A stretch of DNA of 64,000 nt, taken from the NCBI GenBank assembly GCA_016929335.1, contig JAFGIY010000082.1, positions 87,813 to 151,812 of the forward strand. The letters run 5' to 3'. This document shows positions 41,631-49,225 of the stretch, piece after piece; within the stretch, counting starts at the first letter, position 1; each line of letters opens with the position of its first letter. A program made the position numbers and the translations under genes. The notes beneath the pieces are model-generated. The model did not search any database. It saw nothing but the letters and a program-made list of their open reading frames with translations, and was not told the DNA's origin. The DNA comes from Acidobacteriota bacterium. Lineage in GTDB: Bacteria; Acidobacteriota; UBA6911.

Positions 41631-42209
41631 CTACAGACTACCTTCGAGGCCGATCTCCCGGGCTGCCGTTCGCATGCCAAGGATGGTATCTGTAATGAGC
41701 TGAGTAAGATCCACGCCCAGAAGCGCGGCCCCTTTCTCAATCACCTCGCGATTTACGCCCGCGGCGAATCTTTTATCCTTCCATTTCTTTTTTACGGAGC
41801 CGGCTTCCATGTCCAGGACGCTTTTTGACGGTCTTACCAGAGCCGAGGTAGTCACCAGGCCGGTCAGTTCGTCAACGGCGAACAAGGTCTTTTCCAGAAT
41901 GCTCAGCGGCTCCACATCCGAGCAAATTCCCCAGCCGTGACTCACGACTGCGCGGATATACTCTTCCGGCCAGCCGGCTTCACGAAGCATTTCCGGAGTC
42001 CTGCGGCAATGCTCTTCCGGGAATTGCTCGTAATCCAGATCATGGACAAGGCCAATGACGCCCCACTTTTCTTCGTCCTCGCCATGTTTGCGAGCCATGT
42101 GCCGCATGACCGCCTCGACCGCAAGCGCATGCTTGAGAAGGCTTTCATTCGAATTGTATTTGCAGAGCAGCTCGAATGCTTCCTGCCGTGTCGGTATATG
42201 TGTTTCCAT
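41631..42209 (-). CDS. HD-domain protein (HDIG-type phosphohydrolase)
   Basis: About 192 residues from ATG 42209 (an upstream TTG at 42227 is less likely). His27, the pair His56-Asp57 in GLVHDLDYEQFPEEH, and a distal His in AVVSHGWG give a metal-binding HD pattern. Small stand-alone HD proteins of this kind are often annotated as hydrolases of nucleotides or phosphate esters; the substrate is unknown. The C-terminal helical region (KSVLDMEAGSVKKKWKDKRF) is typical of the family. The stop codon lies within a few bases of the hairpin at 41608-41629. Confidence 0.87.
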   Translation of the reverse strand: METHIPTRQEAFELLCKYNSNESLLKHALAVEAVMRHMARKHGEDEEKWGVIGLVHDLDYEQFPEEHCRRTPEMLREAGWPEEYIRAVVSHGWGICSDVEPLSILEKTLFAVDELTGLVTTSALVRPSKSVLDMEAGSVKKKWKDKRFAAGVNREVIEKGAALLGVDLTQLITDTILGMRTAAREIGLEGSL

Positions 42210-42231
42210 AAAAAGGAGTGCCTCCAAATTA

Positions 42232-42254
42232 GGGGGACACTGGTGACTGTCCCC
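42232..42254. repeat. GGGGACACTGGTGACTGTCCCC hairpin, copy 2
   Basis: Same palindrome as 41608-41629 with one change and one extra leading G, in the same orientation, immediately upstream of the HD-domain gene start. Confidence 0.75.
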
Positions 42255-42281
42255 GGATTATATTATAGTAGCGTTTAGGAT

Positions 42282-42506
42282 ATGGTTGATAATGCGAACG
42301 ATCCTGATGGCAAGCCGGATGAGGAGCAGCGTCCGCTTTTCGCTCATCCTCCCTGGATGGTCGGGATAGTACTCGTCCTCGCAATATTGGCTATCCTTGC
42401 CGGTCTGTCCGATCCTATCTGGTTTCTCCTTGGGCTGCCATGTATTTTTGTACTTGCGCTCTTCATATACGTGCGGATCGCGACATGGCTTCGCAGAGGC
42501 AGCTAA
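42282..42506 (+). CDS. Small two-helix membrane protein
   Basis: 74 residues. An acidic N-terminal tail (NDPDGKPDEEQRPLF) is followed by two hydrophobic helices (MVGIVLVLAILAILAGL and IWFLLGLPCIFVLALFIYV). It ends 4 bp before the dihydrouridine synthase gene, so the two are probably co-transcribed. Family not recognised; its reality rests on the membrane pattern and the tight spacing. Confidence 0.6.
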   Translation: MVDNANDPDGKPDEEQRPLFAHPPWMVGIVLVLAILAILAGLSDPIWFLLGLPCIFVLALFIYVRIATWLRRGS

Positions 42507-42510
42507 CCCA

Positions 42511-43506
42511 ATGTTCGAATCTATCACCCTGAATGGCCGGACTATCGCGCCGGCCCTTTTTCTCGCGCCCATGGCAGGAATCACCAACTCTGCATTCAGG
42601 CGGCTGCTGTCGGATTATGGAGGGTACGGTGCACTTACGACAGAAATGCTTTCAGCATCGGCCTTCCTTCATGAGAACACGGCTCAATCCGCGTTCTCCA
42701 GACGGCGGGATTGTGAAGGACCGGTTATCTATCAGCTGCGCACCTCCGGCGAAGAGGATCTCGAGGCTGCTTTTGCCAAACTGGAGGGACAGCATCCCGC
42801 AGCCATTGATCTGAACCTGGGCTGTCCGGCGCCGGAAATTCAGAAGCTTGCCTCCGGCGCCGCGTTATTCAGGGATTTCCAGCGTCTGGAACAGGTGTTG
42901 AAACGGATCCGGACCTTCTATCGGGGCACTCTCACGGTAAAGTGCCGGCTGGGAGATGATCCGGAACGATGGAGAGAACCCTTCCTCGAGCGGTTGAGAC
43001 TTTTCGAAGATTCCGATGTTCACGCCATCACCGTGCATCCGCGTTTTTCCGGAGAGAAGCTGAAGCGGCGCGCGCGTTGGCAGGAATTCCCCTGGATTGC
43101 CTCCCGGACAAAGATACCCATCATCGGCAACGGGGATATCCGTTCTTTGCGCAACATCGAGGATAATCCGGACTATTTCAGTCCGCTGGCCGGTCTCATG
43201 CTGGGCCGCATCGTTGCTCAGAAGCCGTGGATTTTCCCCGAATTTGCAGGCTATGCGCCGCCGGAAATCAATCACGCGGAAGTCTGGGAGCGGTTATATC
43301 ATTACACCCTGGAAGATCTTCCTCCGGAGCGCGCCATTGGCCGCATGAAAGAGTTTACGGCCTACTTCTCCAAAAACTTCTTCTTCGGTCATGAATTGTT
43401 CAGAAAATGCCAGAGTGCGCGCAATATTTCGGAAATGCGAGAGTCGGCGATGCGTTTCTTCGAATCCAAACCGGTATTGGCGAAAGCGGGCCACGAATTC
43501 CACTAA
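42511..43506 (+). CDS. tRNA-dihydrouridine synthase (Dus family)
   Basis: 331 residues from the ATG directly behind the small membrane-protein gene. The open frame extends upstream to 42397, but that part overlaps the preceding gene. It is a TIM-barrel flavoprotein: LAPMAGITNSAFRRLL at the N-terminus, LNLGCPAPEIQKLASGAALF with the catalytic Cys105, VKCRLGDD, HAITVHPRFSGEK and NGDIRS all match the Dus order. It reduces specific uridines in tRNA to dihydrouridine using FMN and NADPH. The subtype (DusA, B or C-like) is not assigned. A 10-bp stem hairpin (43494-43525) overlaps its stop codon. Confidence 0.92.
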   Translation: MFESITLNGRTIAPALFLAPMAGITNSAFRRLLSDYGGYGALTTEMLSASAFLHENTAQSAFSRRRDCEGPVIYQLRTSGEEDLEAAFAKLEGQHPAAIDLNLGCPAPEIQKLASGAALFRDFQRLEQVLKRIRTFYRGTLTVKCRLGDDPERWREPFLERLRLFEDSDVHAITVHPRFSGEKLKRRARWQEFPWIASRTKIPIIGNGDIRSLRNIEDNPDYFSPLAGLMLGRIVAQKPWIFPEFAGYAPPEINHAEVWERLYHYTLEDLPPERAIGRMKEFTAYFSKNFFFGHELFRKCQSARNISEMRESAMRFFESKPVLAKAGHEFH

Positions 43507-43525
43507 TAACATTTCGTGGAATTCG
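43494..43525. terminator. Hairpin overlapping the dus stop codon
   Basis: CGAATTCCAC (43494-43503) pairs perfectly with GTGGAATTCG (43516-43525) around a 12-nt loop that contains the tandem stop TAATAA. No T-run follows, so it is at best a weak or factor-assisted terminator. The following 340 bp (43507-43846) contain no gene that I can support. Confidence 0.45.
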
Positions 43526-43846
43526 CGGCTAAGTCTTGCCATCAAGACTCTCAGACATTTTGGCGACGCTGCCGTCGTGGTCAAAATAGCCGAAGCCGAA
43601 GGCCAGACCGCCTTTCACATAATTGGGGACCGCAGCCCTCTGCAGGGGGCATGTCAGAAGCTCCGAATTTATGCTTTAATAACAAGCGTTTTTGCCAGGA
43701 GGTTATTCTGTCAACAACAGCTGCAGCTAATCGAAATAGGCAACAAAGCTGAGAGATGAGAGCGCGCGGCCTCTTTGAGTCTTTGAAAATTTGGGTGCGG
43801 GCCCCGGGCCGCGCCGGGACTATCAGGCTTTTTTTATGGAGTCAAC

Positions 43847-44647
43847 GTGATCATTGATGCTCATACACACATTTTTCCGGAATGGGTTGCTGAGAAGGCG
43901 ATATCCACAGTTATTGCCAATATGAAAGGCAGGCTGAAAGCCTTTACCGACGGAACGCTTGGCGGTCTGCTGGCTTCAATGGATAACGCAGGCGTCGACC
44001 TTTCAATTATCCTGCCTGTGGCCACAACTCCCGGCCAGGGCGATGGTATTCTTCAATGGATCAAAGCTTCCCCGTCCTCTCCCCGGATTATTTATTTCGG
44101 CTCTGTACATCCCGAAGATCCCGGCTATCGCGATCAGATCCGGGGGATGGCTGAGTTCGGGTTGCAGGGTTTGAAATTCCATCCGGCCTATCAGAACTTC
44201 CCCGTGAATTCGAAGGAAGCGTGCGCTGTCTATGAAGAAGCCTTGAAATATGACATGGTGATGTATTTCCACGCCGGCTACGATCCAAGCATGCCGGGAT
44301 GCGACTATGCCTCCGTCAAAAGGTATGCGGTTCTGGCAAAGGATTTCCATGGATCAAAGATGGTATTAGCCCATGGCGGAGGCTATCGAGAGTGGAACAG
44401 GGTGCTGGATCTTCTGGGAAACAAGGGCTGCTATTTTGACGTTGCTTTCGTGCTGGGAAGCATGAGACGTGACAAGGAGGCATTAGAGCTCTACAGGCAA
44501 AATGAGGACTATTTTATTTTCGGTACCGACAGCCCGTGGCGTGATCAGAAAAGGTATGTTGAGCTGATCCGTGATTCGGATACACTGACTCCCGAACAGA
44601 AAGAGAAGCTGCTCTATAAAAATGTGCAGAAATTAGTCAAATTCTAG
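43847..44647 (+). CDS. Amidohydrolase (Amidohydro_2 TIM-barrel)
   Basis: 266 residues from GTG, preceded by TATGGAGTC. The metal-binding pattern is complete: Asp4-x-His6-x-His8 (DAHTH), GLKFHPAY, YFHAGYDP, LAHGGGY and FGTDSPW. This is the PF04909-type metal-dependent hydrolase or decarboxylase fold. Members cleave C-N bonds or decarboxylate aromatic acids; this one cannot be narrowed down from sequence. It lies upstream of the molybdenum and flavoprotein genes and may belong to the same catabolic theme, which is speculation. Confidence 0.9.
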   Translation: MIIDAHTHIFPEWVAEKAISTVIANMKGRLKAFTDGTLGGLLASMDNAGVDLSIILPVATTPGQGDGILQWIKASPSSPRIIYFGSVHPEDPGYRDQIRGMAEFGLQGLKFHPAYQNFPVNSKEACAVYEEALKYDMVMYFHAGYDPSMPGCDYASVKRYAVLAKDFHGSKMVLAHGGGYREWNRVLDLLGNKGCYFDVAFVLGSMRRDKEALELYRQNEDYFIFGTDSPWRDQKRYVELIRDSDTLTPEQKEKLLYKNVQKLVKF

Positions 44648-44761
44648 ACGGCGAATCTTTCCTTGACGGTATCGGACATAGACTTCGTCCTTGTCCTCGA
44701 CCCTTTTTCCATGTTTCTCAGTTCAGGTCGAGGTCCAGCATTCATAAACACGCGCGAGTCG

Positions 44762-45880
44762 TTAACGGCTGCTGGTTTTTGTCACATCTCTCGCTGCACT
44801 GGATAAGCCGTCTTCCCAGCTGCTCCAGCCGGAGTTCATTCCGTAGGGCGGGGCGACCATCTGGGCTTCAATCCGGCGAATCTTACCCTTTTCGATTTTA
44901 AACAACTCTGCGAGTTCCCAACCGTTGGGCTCGATCGGGCCGGCCGTGATCGTCCGTCCATCCGGCGTCTGGAAAGTCCTGTCCTTGCCTAGTGCGTGGT
45001 CGAAAAATGCAAACGCAAAAACGATTCCCCGCTCCTGATCGACTGCGACGAACCGGCGGTCGCGAATGCGCCACACGAAGTGAATCAGGCCGGATTCAAA
45101 CTGCTCCTTGCAGCTCCAGGCTGCCGAATACATCGTTGCGGTCTTGGGATCCGGCCGCTTTTCTCCCGGACGCAATGGAGCGTTGGTGGTCTGCATTCCG
45201 CCCTCGAGCCGTTCGCAGTCGTCGGTGAAAGGATACTCTCCCTTGCCGTCATTCTTTTCCAGGCCGGAGAAATACATATTGGCGACCCGGATGAGGTCTT
45301 CGCGCGACATTCGTTCGGCAGGAGGAATTGTCTCCAGATATACCGGATGAGGCGCGCCCATTTTTTCATAGATATCCGCCGGATTCGGGAATCGTGGAGC
45401 CGCCGCAGTGCCGCCGGGAGGTCCCGCCGGCGTTTGGGGGCGGACAACCAGCGATTCGATTTCCGTGATCCGGCGGTTTTCAACCTTTAGCCGAAGGGCA
45501 ATCACGGCCGGTTTCCCTTCCGGAGTATATCCTTCCTCGCGAATGGTCGCGAAACAGGCTACCTGTCCGGCCTCCGGATCGGTTACAAACAGCCGGTACT
45601 TTCCTTTCCCTGTCATAATTTTCCAATGAGCGTCGGGAAGAACCAGCCTCTGCCCGTTTTCGGTAAACTTCACATCCTGGGCAAGCGGCAACAATTTGGG
45701 ATCCTGCGCGATCGCCGCATCGAGATACTGCTCGACGAATCCTTCCAGACAGGCTCGATCGCAGGGCTGGGCACTGGCTTGTTGTGAACTTATCTGTGGA
45801 GATTCGGTTTTTGAAGAACAACCTCCCACGATCATGGACAGAGACAGACACACCGCAATAAGCATTAAAGACTTCCGCAT
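44762..45880 (-). CDS. Unknown lipoprotein
   Basis: 372 residues. A signal peptide ends in the lipobox IVGGC with Cys21, so it should be lipid-anchored. No domain is recognised with confidence. The N-terminal half (about 40-150) looks like a SnoaL/NTF2-type fold (CLEGFVEQYLDAAIAQDPKL, ENGQRLVLPDAHWKIM), and a second similar block follows at about 200-340 (EDLIRVANMYFSGLEKNDGK, WSCKEQFESGLIHFVWRIRD), suggesting two related domains. AAAGGTGGG precedes the ATG. Neighbours give no direct functional link. Confidence 0.75.
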   Translation of the reverse strand: MRKSLMLIAVCLSLSMIVGGCSSKTESPQISSQQASAQPCDRACLEGFVEQYLDAAIAQDPKLLPLAQDVKFTENGQRLVLPDAHWKIMTGKGKYRLFVTDPEAGQVACFATIREEGYTPEGKPAVIALRLKVENRRITEIESLVVRPQTPAGPPGGTAAAPRFPNPADIYEKMGAPHPVYLETIPPAERMSREDLIRVANMYFSGLEKNDGKGEYPFTDDCERLEGGMQTTNAPLRPGEKRPDPKTATMYSAAWSCKEQFESGLIHFVWRIRDRRFVAVDQERGIVFAFAFFDHALGKDRTFQTPDGRTITAGPIEPNGWELAELFKIEKGKIRRIEAQMVAPPYGMNSGWSSWEDGLSSAARDVTKTSSR

Positions 45881-45939
45881 CGTACACCCACCTTTCTTAC
45901 AACGATTTTTGAACTCTAAGGCTTGAAGACTCGAAGGCT

Positions 45940-46626
45940 CTAAGGTGCCTTCGGTTTTTTCTTGCCGATCCGGGCATAGAACTCTTCCGGGATATCAGCA
46001 GGGTTTTTATAAAAGACGAATTGACACGATCCGTTATGGATCGGCTCGGCCACGATATGGCATGCCCCGAAGTCTCCGGTGGCCTCGATCTGAAGCATCT
46101 CCATCACCGGGCAGTGAACGCAGTAAATGGGGAAATCTTTCATACCCCAGGTGATGGGATGAGGATCTTTGATTCTGGCCAGCCCGACCTCGGGTTCATA
46201 GGCGCCCCGCTGAATGATCCTTTCGCCGGAACCGCATGGCTGCATTGTAAGACTGATCTTCTCATCATCTTCAACTATGGTAATGGGCTGTAAATGTCCT
46301 CTTAAGCCGCTTGCAAGATGCTCTACCAGGGATCGGATATCCGTCTGCTCTATTGGCGTGAAAACTGTTTTGGCTTCAATGGTGTGAGCTTCCCTCTCCG
46401 CCTCCTCCAGAGCATCAATCCCCAGTTTTTTATAGATGTAAGTCTGCAGGCCGGAAACCCAGATCCCGTAGCCGTCATGCAGATAGTTGAATTCGCGATA
46501 CATCCTCCCGGCCAGTTCTTTTGCCTTGTTCTTATCTCCGGAGTCAATCGCTTCAAAGAGGAGGTCGATCGTCCGAGTCCCCATTTCCTTGAGTTCCTGT
46601 TCGGTGAATATTCTATTTCGGCTCAT
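45940..46626 (-). CDS. Unknown protein with a Cys-rich C-terminal part
   Basis: 228 residues, family not recognised. The N-terminal half is helical (EQELKEMGTRTIDLLFEAID). The C-terminal half has Cys in MQPCGSG, YCVHCPVMEM, GACHIVAEP and GSCQFVF, a spacing that could hold a metal. IPVY-like GMKDFPIYCVHCPVMEMLQI is the most distinctive part. It lies directly upstream, on the opposite strand, of the AprA-like flavoprotein gene; divergent placement suggests a shared control region. Similar proteins appear, from memory, near redox enzymes of anaerobes, but I cannot confirm it. Confidence 0.65.
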   Translation of the reverse strand: MSRNRIFTEQELKEMGTRTIDLLFEAIDSGDKNKAKELAGRMYREFNYLHDGYGIWVSGLQTYIYKKLGIDALEEAEREAHTIEAKTVFTPIEQTDIRSLVEHLASGLRGHLQPITIVEDDEKISLTMQPCGSGERIIQRGAYEPEVGLARIKDPHPITWGMKDFPIYCVHCPVMEMLQIEATGDFGACHIVAEPIHNGSCQFVFYKNPADIPEEFYARIGKKKPKAP

Positions 46627-46844
46627 GATTGCCCGAGACTCCTTTCCGCGCGTTTTGCCCCTACAGTACTCTGAGAGACTTTATCCTGTCAAATGGACCG
46701 TCCATGGAAAACATTTGCCTTAAGGCAAGCGAAGAGTGCTAGAATCGCCCGATCGGCAACGGAAGCATCTCGCAATTTTGTGTTCCGAATGTCTGCTGTG
46801 GATGCAAGCAAGCATCCTGTCTTTCCATCAAGGAGGTCGCGAAA

Positions 46845-48791
46845 ATGACTACGTGGCATGGTTATTTAATGCAAGAAGGTGAGCCGCCGAGTTGGCCCTA
46901 CCCTGTCCGGTTTGGACAGGAGCAGGAAATTGATACCGATATCCTCGTGATCGGAGGAGGTATAGCCGGTTGCTGGGCGGCCATCAGTGCTGCCAGACAA
47001 GGGCTGAAGGTAGTGCTGGTGGAAAAGGGCAATACTGTTCGAAGCGGCTCCGGCGGTCCGGGATGTGATCACTGGTGCGATGCTCCAGCTAATCCTTTAT
47101 CCCGAGTGTCGCCGGACGACTGGGCTAAACACATGGCCGCCCGTCCTTACAGCAACGGCATAGGTATTCAGATACAGTGCCGGGAGAACTTTGATACTCT
47201 GCTCGAACTGGAGCAGATGGGCGGCAAGATCAGGGATACGGAAAATGAGTTTGCAGGGGCGGAAGGGCGTGACGACAAGACAAAGTTCATGATTTCGCCG
47301 CGCTATGGCACGATACACAGCTATTTCCCTGATCCCAAAATGGGCGAGCCGAATTTCAATCCGCCTGAAAAGCGGAACAATGTCGTCATCCGAGTCTGGG
47401 GGAGCACCTTTAAACCTGTGCTGAAAAAGGAGTGCGAACGCCTCGGAGTCAAGATCTTCGACCGTGTGATGGGAACCAGCCTGTTGACTGAGAACGGGAT
47501 ACAGGGTGCCCGCGTCATTGGTGCTACCGGAGTTGACAACCGCACGGGCGAATTCATGATCTTCAAATCCAAGGCCACCATCCTTTCCACTGCAGGTGGC
47601 GGTTCACTGTGGCTGATGAACATGGAGCTGGGCGGCTATTCCAATATGCATTCGCGCACCATGTCAGGCGACGGCACCATCATGGCATGGAAAGCAGGCG
47701 CTGAGCTGACCAAGATGGAAGGCACAGGCATGATCGGGATTGCGACCGGTTTGAAGCATAAGTGGTATAGCGGCGCGGGTGATGCCAGCTACGAGAATGT
47801 TCCCATCGTGGATGCCAAGGGACGGAGATTGCCATACCCCATACAAGGTTGGGTCGATGCGGGGGCCATGGTTCCGTCGCCTGAGATTGAGGCAAAAATC
47901 CGGGAAGGAATCATGAAGGGCGAATATGAGCTGCCTTTCTACGGCGACTTCCCCTCCATGCCGGACGTTGAAAGAAGGGCTACATGGAATCTGATGCTGG
48001 GAGAAGAATCCACAACCAAGATCATTATAAAAACCTTCAATCAGGCCGGCTTTGATATAAGCCGCGATTTGCTTCAGAGCTATAAGTTCATCGAAGGGCA
48101 GAGCCTGCCTCAGTGGCGGGACGTGGGCTACGGTGGAGGCATTCTGGTGGACTGGAACCTGAAGACCTCTCTGGACGGACTGTATGCCGCCGGGACTCAG
48201 ATGTTCGCTCCCGAGGACCACAGCCACGCAGCCGCAACAGGCAGATATGCCGGCCGAAAAGCCGCAGCCTATGCGCGTGAAGTTGGTCCATCCAGGATAT
48301 CCCGGGATCAGATCGAAAAAGAAAAAGCCAGAGTCTACGCTCCGATCCAACGCAAAAGCGGTATCGATTGGAAGGAGCTGCATTCCGGCCTCGCTAAAGT
48401 CATGCAGTACTACGTCAGCGAATATAAGACCGAGCGTCTTCTCCAAATCGGTCTGGGAGCTCTGGAAAAGATCGAAGGGGAATCAGTCCCCAGGCTTTAC
48501 GCGCTCGATCCACATAAGCTGATGCGCAGCCTCGAAGACCTGAGCATGCTGGAATACGCAAAGATCATCATTCAAGCGTCTTTAGCTCGAAAGGCCAGCA
48601 GCATGCCCCTGATGTTCCAGCGAATAGACTATCCGGCAATTGATCCGCCGGAATGGAACAAGTTCCTGACAATCAAGCTGGAAAACGACAAGGCAAAAAT
48701 CGGAGAACGCCCCCAGGAATTTTGGGGCGATATGAAAAAACAGTACGAAGCCCATAACAAGGACTACACGGGTGCCTACAAAGGGAAATGA
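46845..48791 (+). CDS. AprA/FrdA-like FAD-dependent oxidoreductase
   Basis: 648 residues, close to the length of AprA. The FAD motif is DILVIGGGIAGCWAAIS (Gly37, Gly39, Gly42), with the acidic end of the second strand in VLVEKGNTVRSGSGG. QMFAPEDHSHAAATGRYAGR gives the C-terminal FAD-contact block of the fumarate reductase/succinate dehydrogenase/adenylylsulfate reductase superfamily. The gene is followed 56 bp later by a two-cluster ferredoxin, the same order as aprA-aprB is reversed to. No sulfate activation genes (sat) or dsr genes are seen, so sulfate reduction is not implied; a reductase or dehydrogenase for an organic substrate is as likely. AAGGAGGTCGC precedes the ATG. Confidence 0.87.
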   Translation: MTTWHGYLMQEGEPPSWPYPVRFGQEQEIDTDILVIGGGIAGCWAAISAARQGLKVVLVEKGNTVRSGSGGPGCDHWCDAPANPLSRVSPDDWAKHMAARPYSNGIGIQIQCRENFDTLLELEQMGGKIRDTENEFAGAEGRDDKTKFMISPRYGTIHSYFPDPKMGEPNFNPPEKRNNVVIRVWGSTFKPVLKKECERLGVKIFDRVMGTSLLTENGIQGARVIGATGVDNRTGEFMIFKSKATILSTAGGGSLWLMNMELGGYSNMHSRTMSGDGTIMAWKAGAELTKMEGTGMIGIATGLKHKWYSGAGDASYENVPIVDAKGRRLPYPIQGWVDAGAMVPSPEIEAKIREGIMKGEYELPFYGDFPSMPDVERRATWNLMLGEESTTKIIIKTFNQAGFDISRDLLQSYKFIEGQSLPQWRDVGYGGGILVDWNLKTSLDGLYAAGTQMFAPEDHSHAAATGRYAGRKAAAYAREVGPSRISRDQIEKEKARVYAPIQRKSGIDWKELHSGLAKVMQYYVSEYKTERLLQIGLGALEKIEGESVPRLYALDPHKLMRSLEDLSMLEYAKIIIQASLARKASSMPLMFQRIDYPAIDPPEWNKFLTIKLENDKAKIGERPQEFWGDMKKQYEAHNKDYTGAYKGK

Positions 48792-48847
48792 CAGATCTGG
48801 ACGGATTGTGTGCTTCCGTTATTTATGAAAAAGTTTAGGAGGGTAAC

Positions 48848-49144
48848 GTGTCTCAGGAAAAAGTATTTGCTATTCCCAATGTTTCTACACCGAATGAGCC
48901 GGTAATATTCAATCCGGAGATCTGCAATGGGTGCAATATTTGTGTAGAAGTGTGCCAGATAGATGTATTTATACCCAATCCGCAGAAAGGTAAACCGCCG
49001 ATAATTTTGCACCCTGAAGAATGCTGGTATGGCGGCTGTTGCGTAAACGAATGTCCCCGTCCCGGCGCTATCCAATTCAACTTCCCACTTGCTTTGAAGG
49101 GATATTGGAAGGACAAGAAGACCGGAGAAATTCACCGCCTATAA
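48848..49144 (+). CDS. AprB-like two-cluster [4Fe-4S] ferredoxin
   Basis: 98 residues from GTG after TTAGGAGGGTAAC. The first cluster motif is Cys26, 29, 32, 36 (CNGCNICVEVC). The second is CWYGGCCVNECPRPGAI with Cys59, 64, 65 and 69; compared with the textbook CxxCxxC pattern it has a Gly where the second ligand usually sits and a vicinal Cys pair instead. The C-terminal tail (LKGYWKDKKTGEIHRL) resembles the AprB tail. It is expected to pass electrons to or from the flavoprotein encoded just upstream. Confidence 0.88.
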   Translation: MSQEKVFAIPNVSTPNEPVIFNPEICNGCNICVEVCQIDVFIPNPQKGKPPIILHPEECWYGGCCVNECPRPGAIQFNFPLALKGYWKDKKTGEIHRL

Positions 49145-49165
49145 GCTAGGAGCGACACTGCTATT

Positions 49166-49224
49166 CTTCGAATCTTGGAGTCTTTGAGTTGAACTCTAAG
49201 ACTCAAAGACTCTAAGACTCGAAG
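49166..49224. terminator. Bidirectional terminator between convergent genes
   Basis: A 24-bp inverted repeat with two mismatches (49166-49189 and 49201-49224), around an 11-nt loop. It sits between the 3 prime end of the ferredoxin gene and the 3 prime end of the molybdenum-subunit gene, whose stop is at 49226. A TTTTT tract follows on the plus strand, though it is already inside the neighbouring gene. Fits a shared terminator. Confidence 0.65.
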
Positions 49225-49225
49225 G

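Noticed and set aside
46845..49144. Dissimilatory sulfate reduction (AprAB)
   Set aside because: No sat, dsr or qmo genes are visible, the gene order is alpha before beta rather than the usual, and the ferredoxin has a different cysteine pattern; only superfamily membership is supported.
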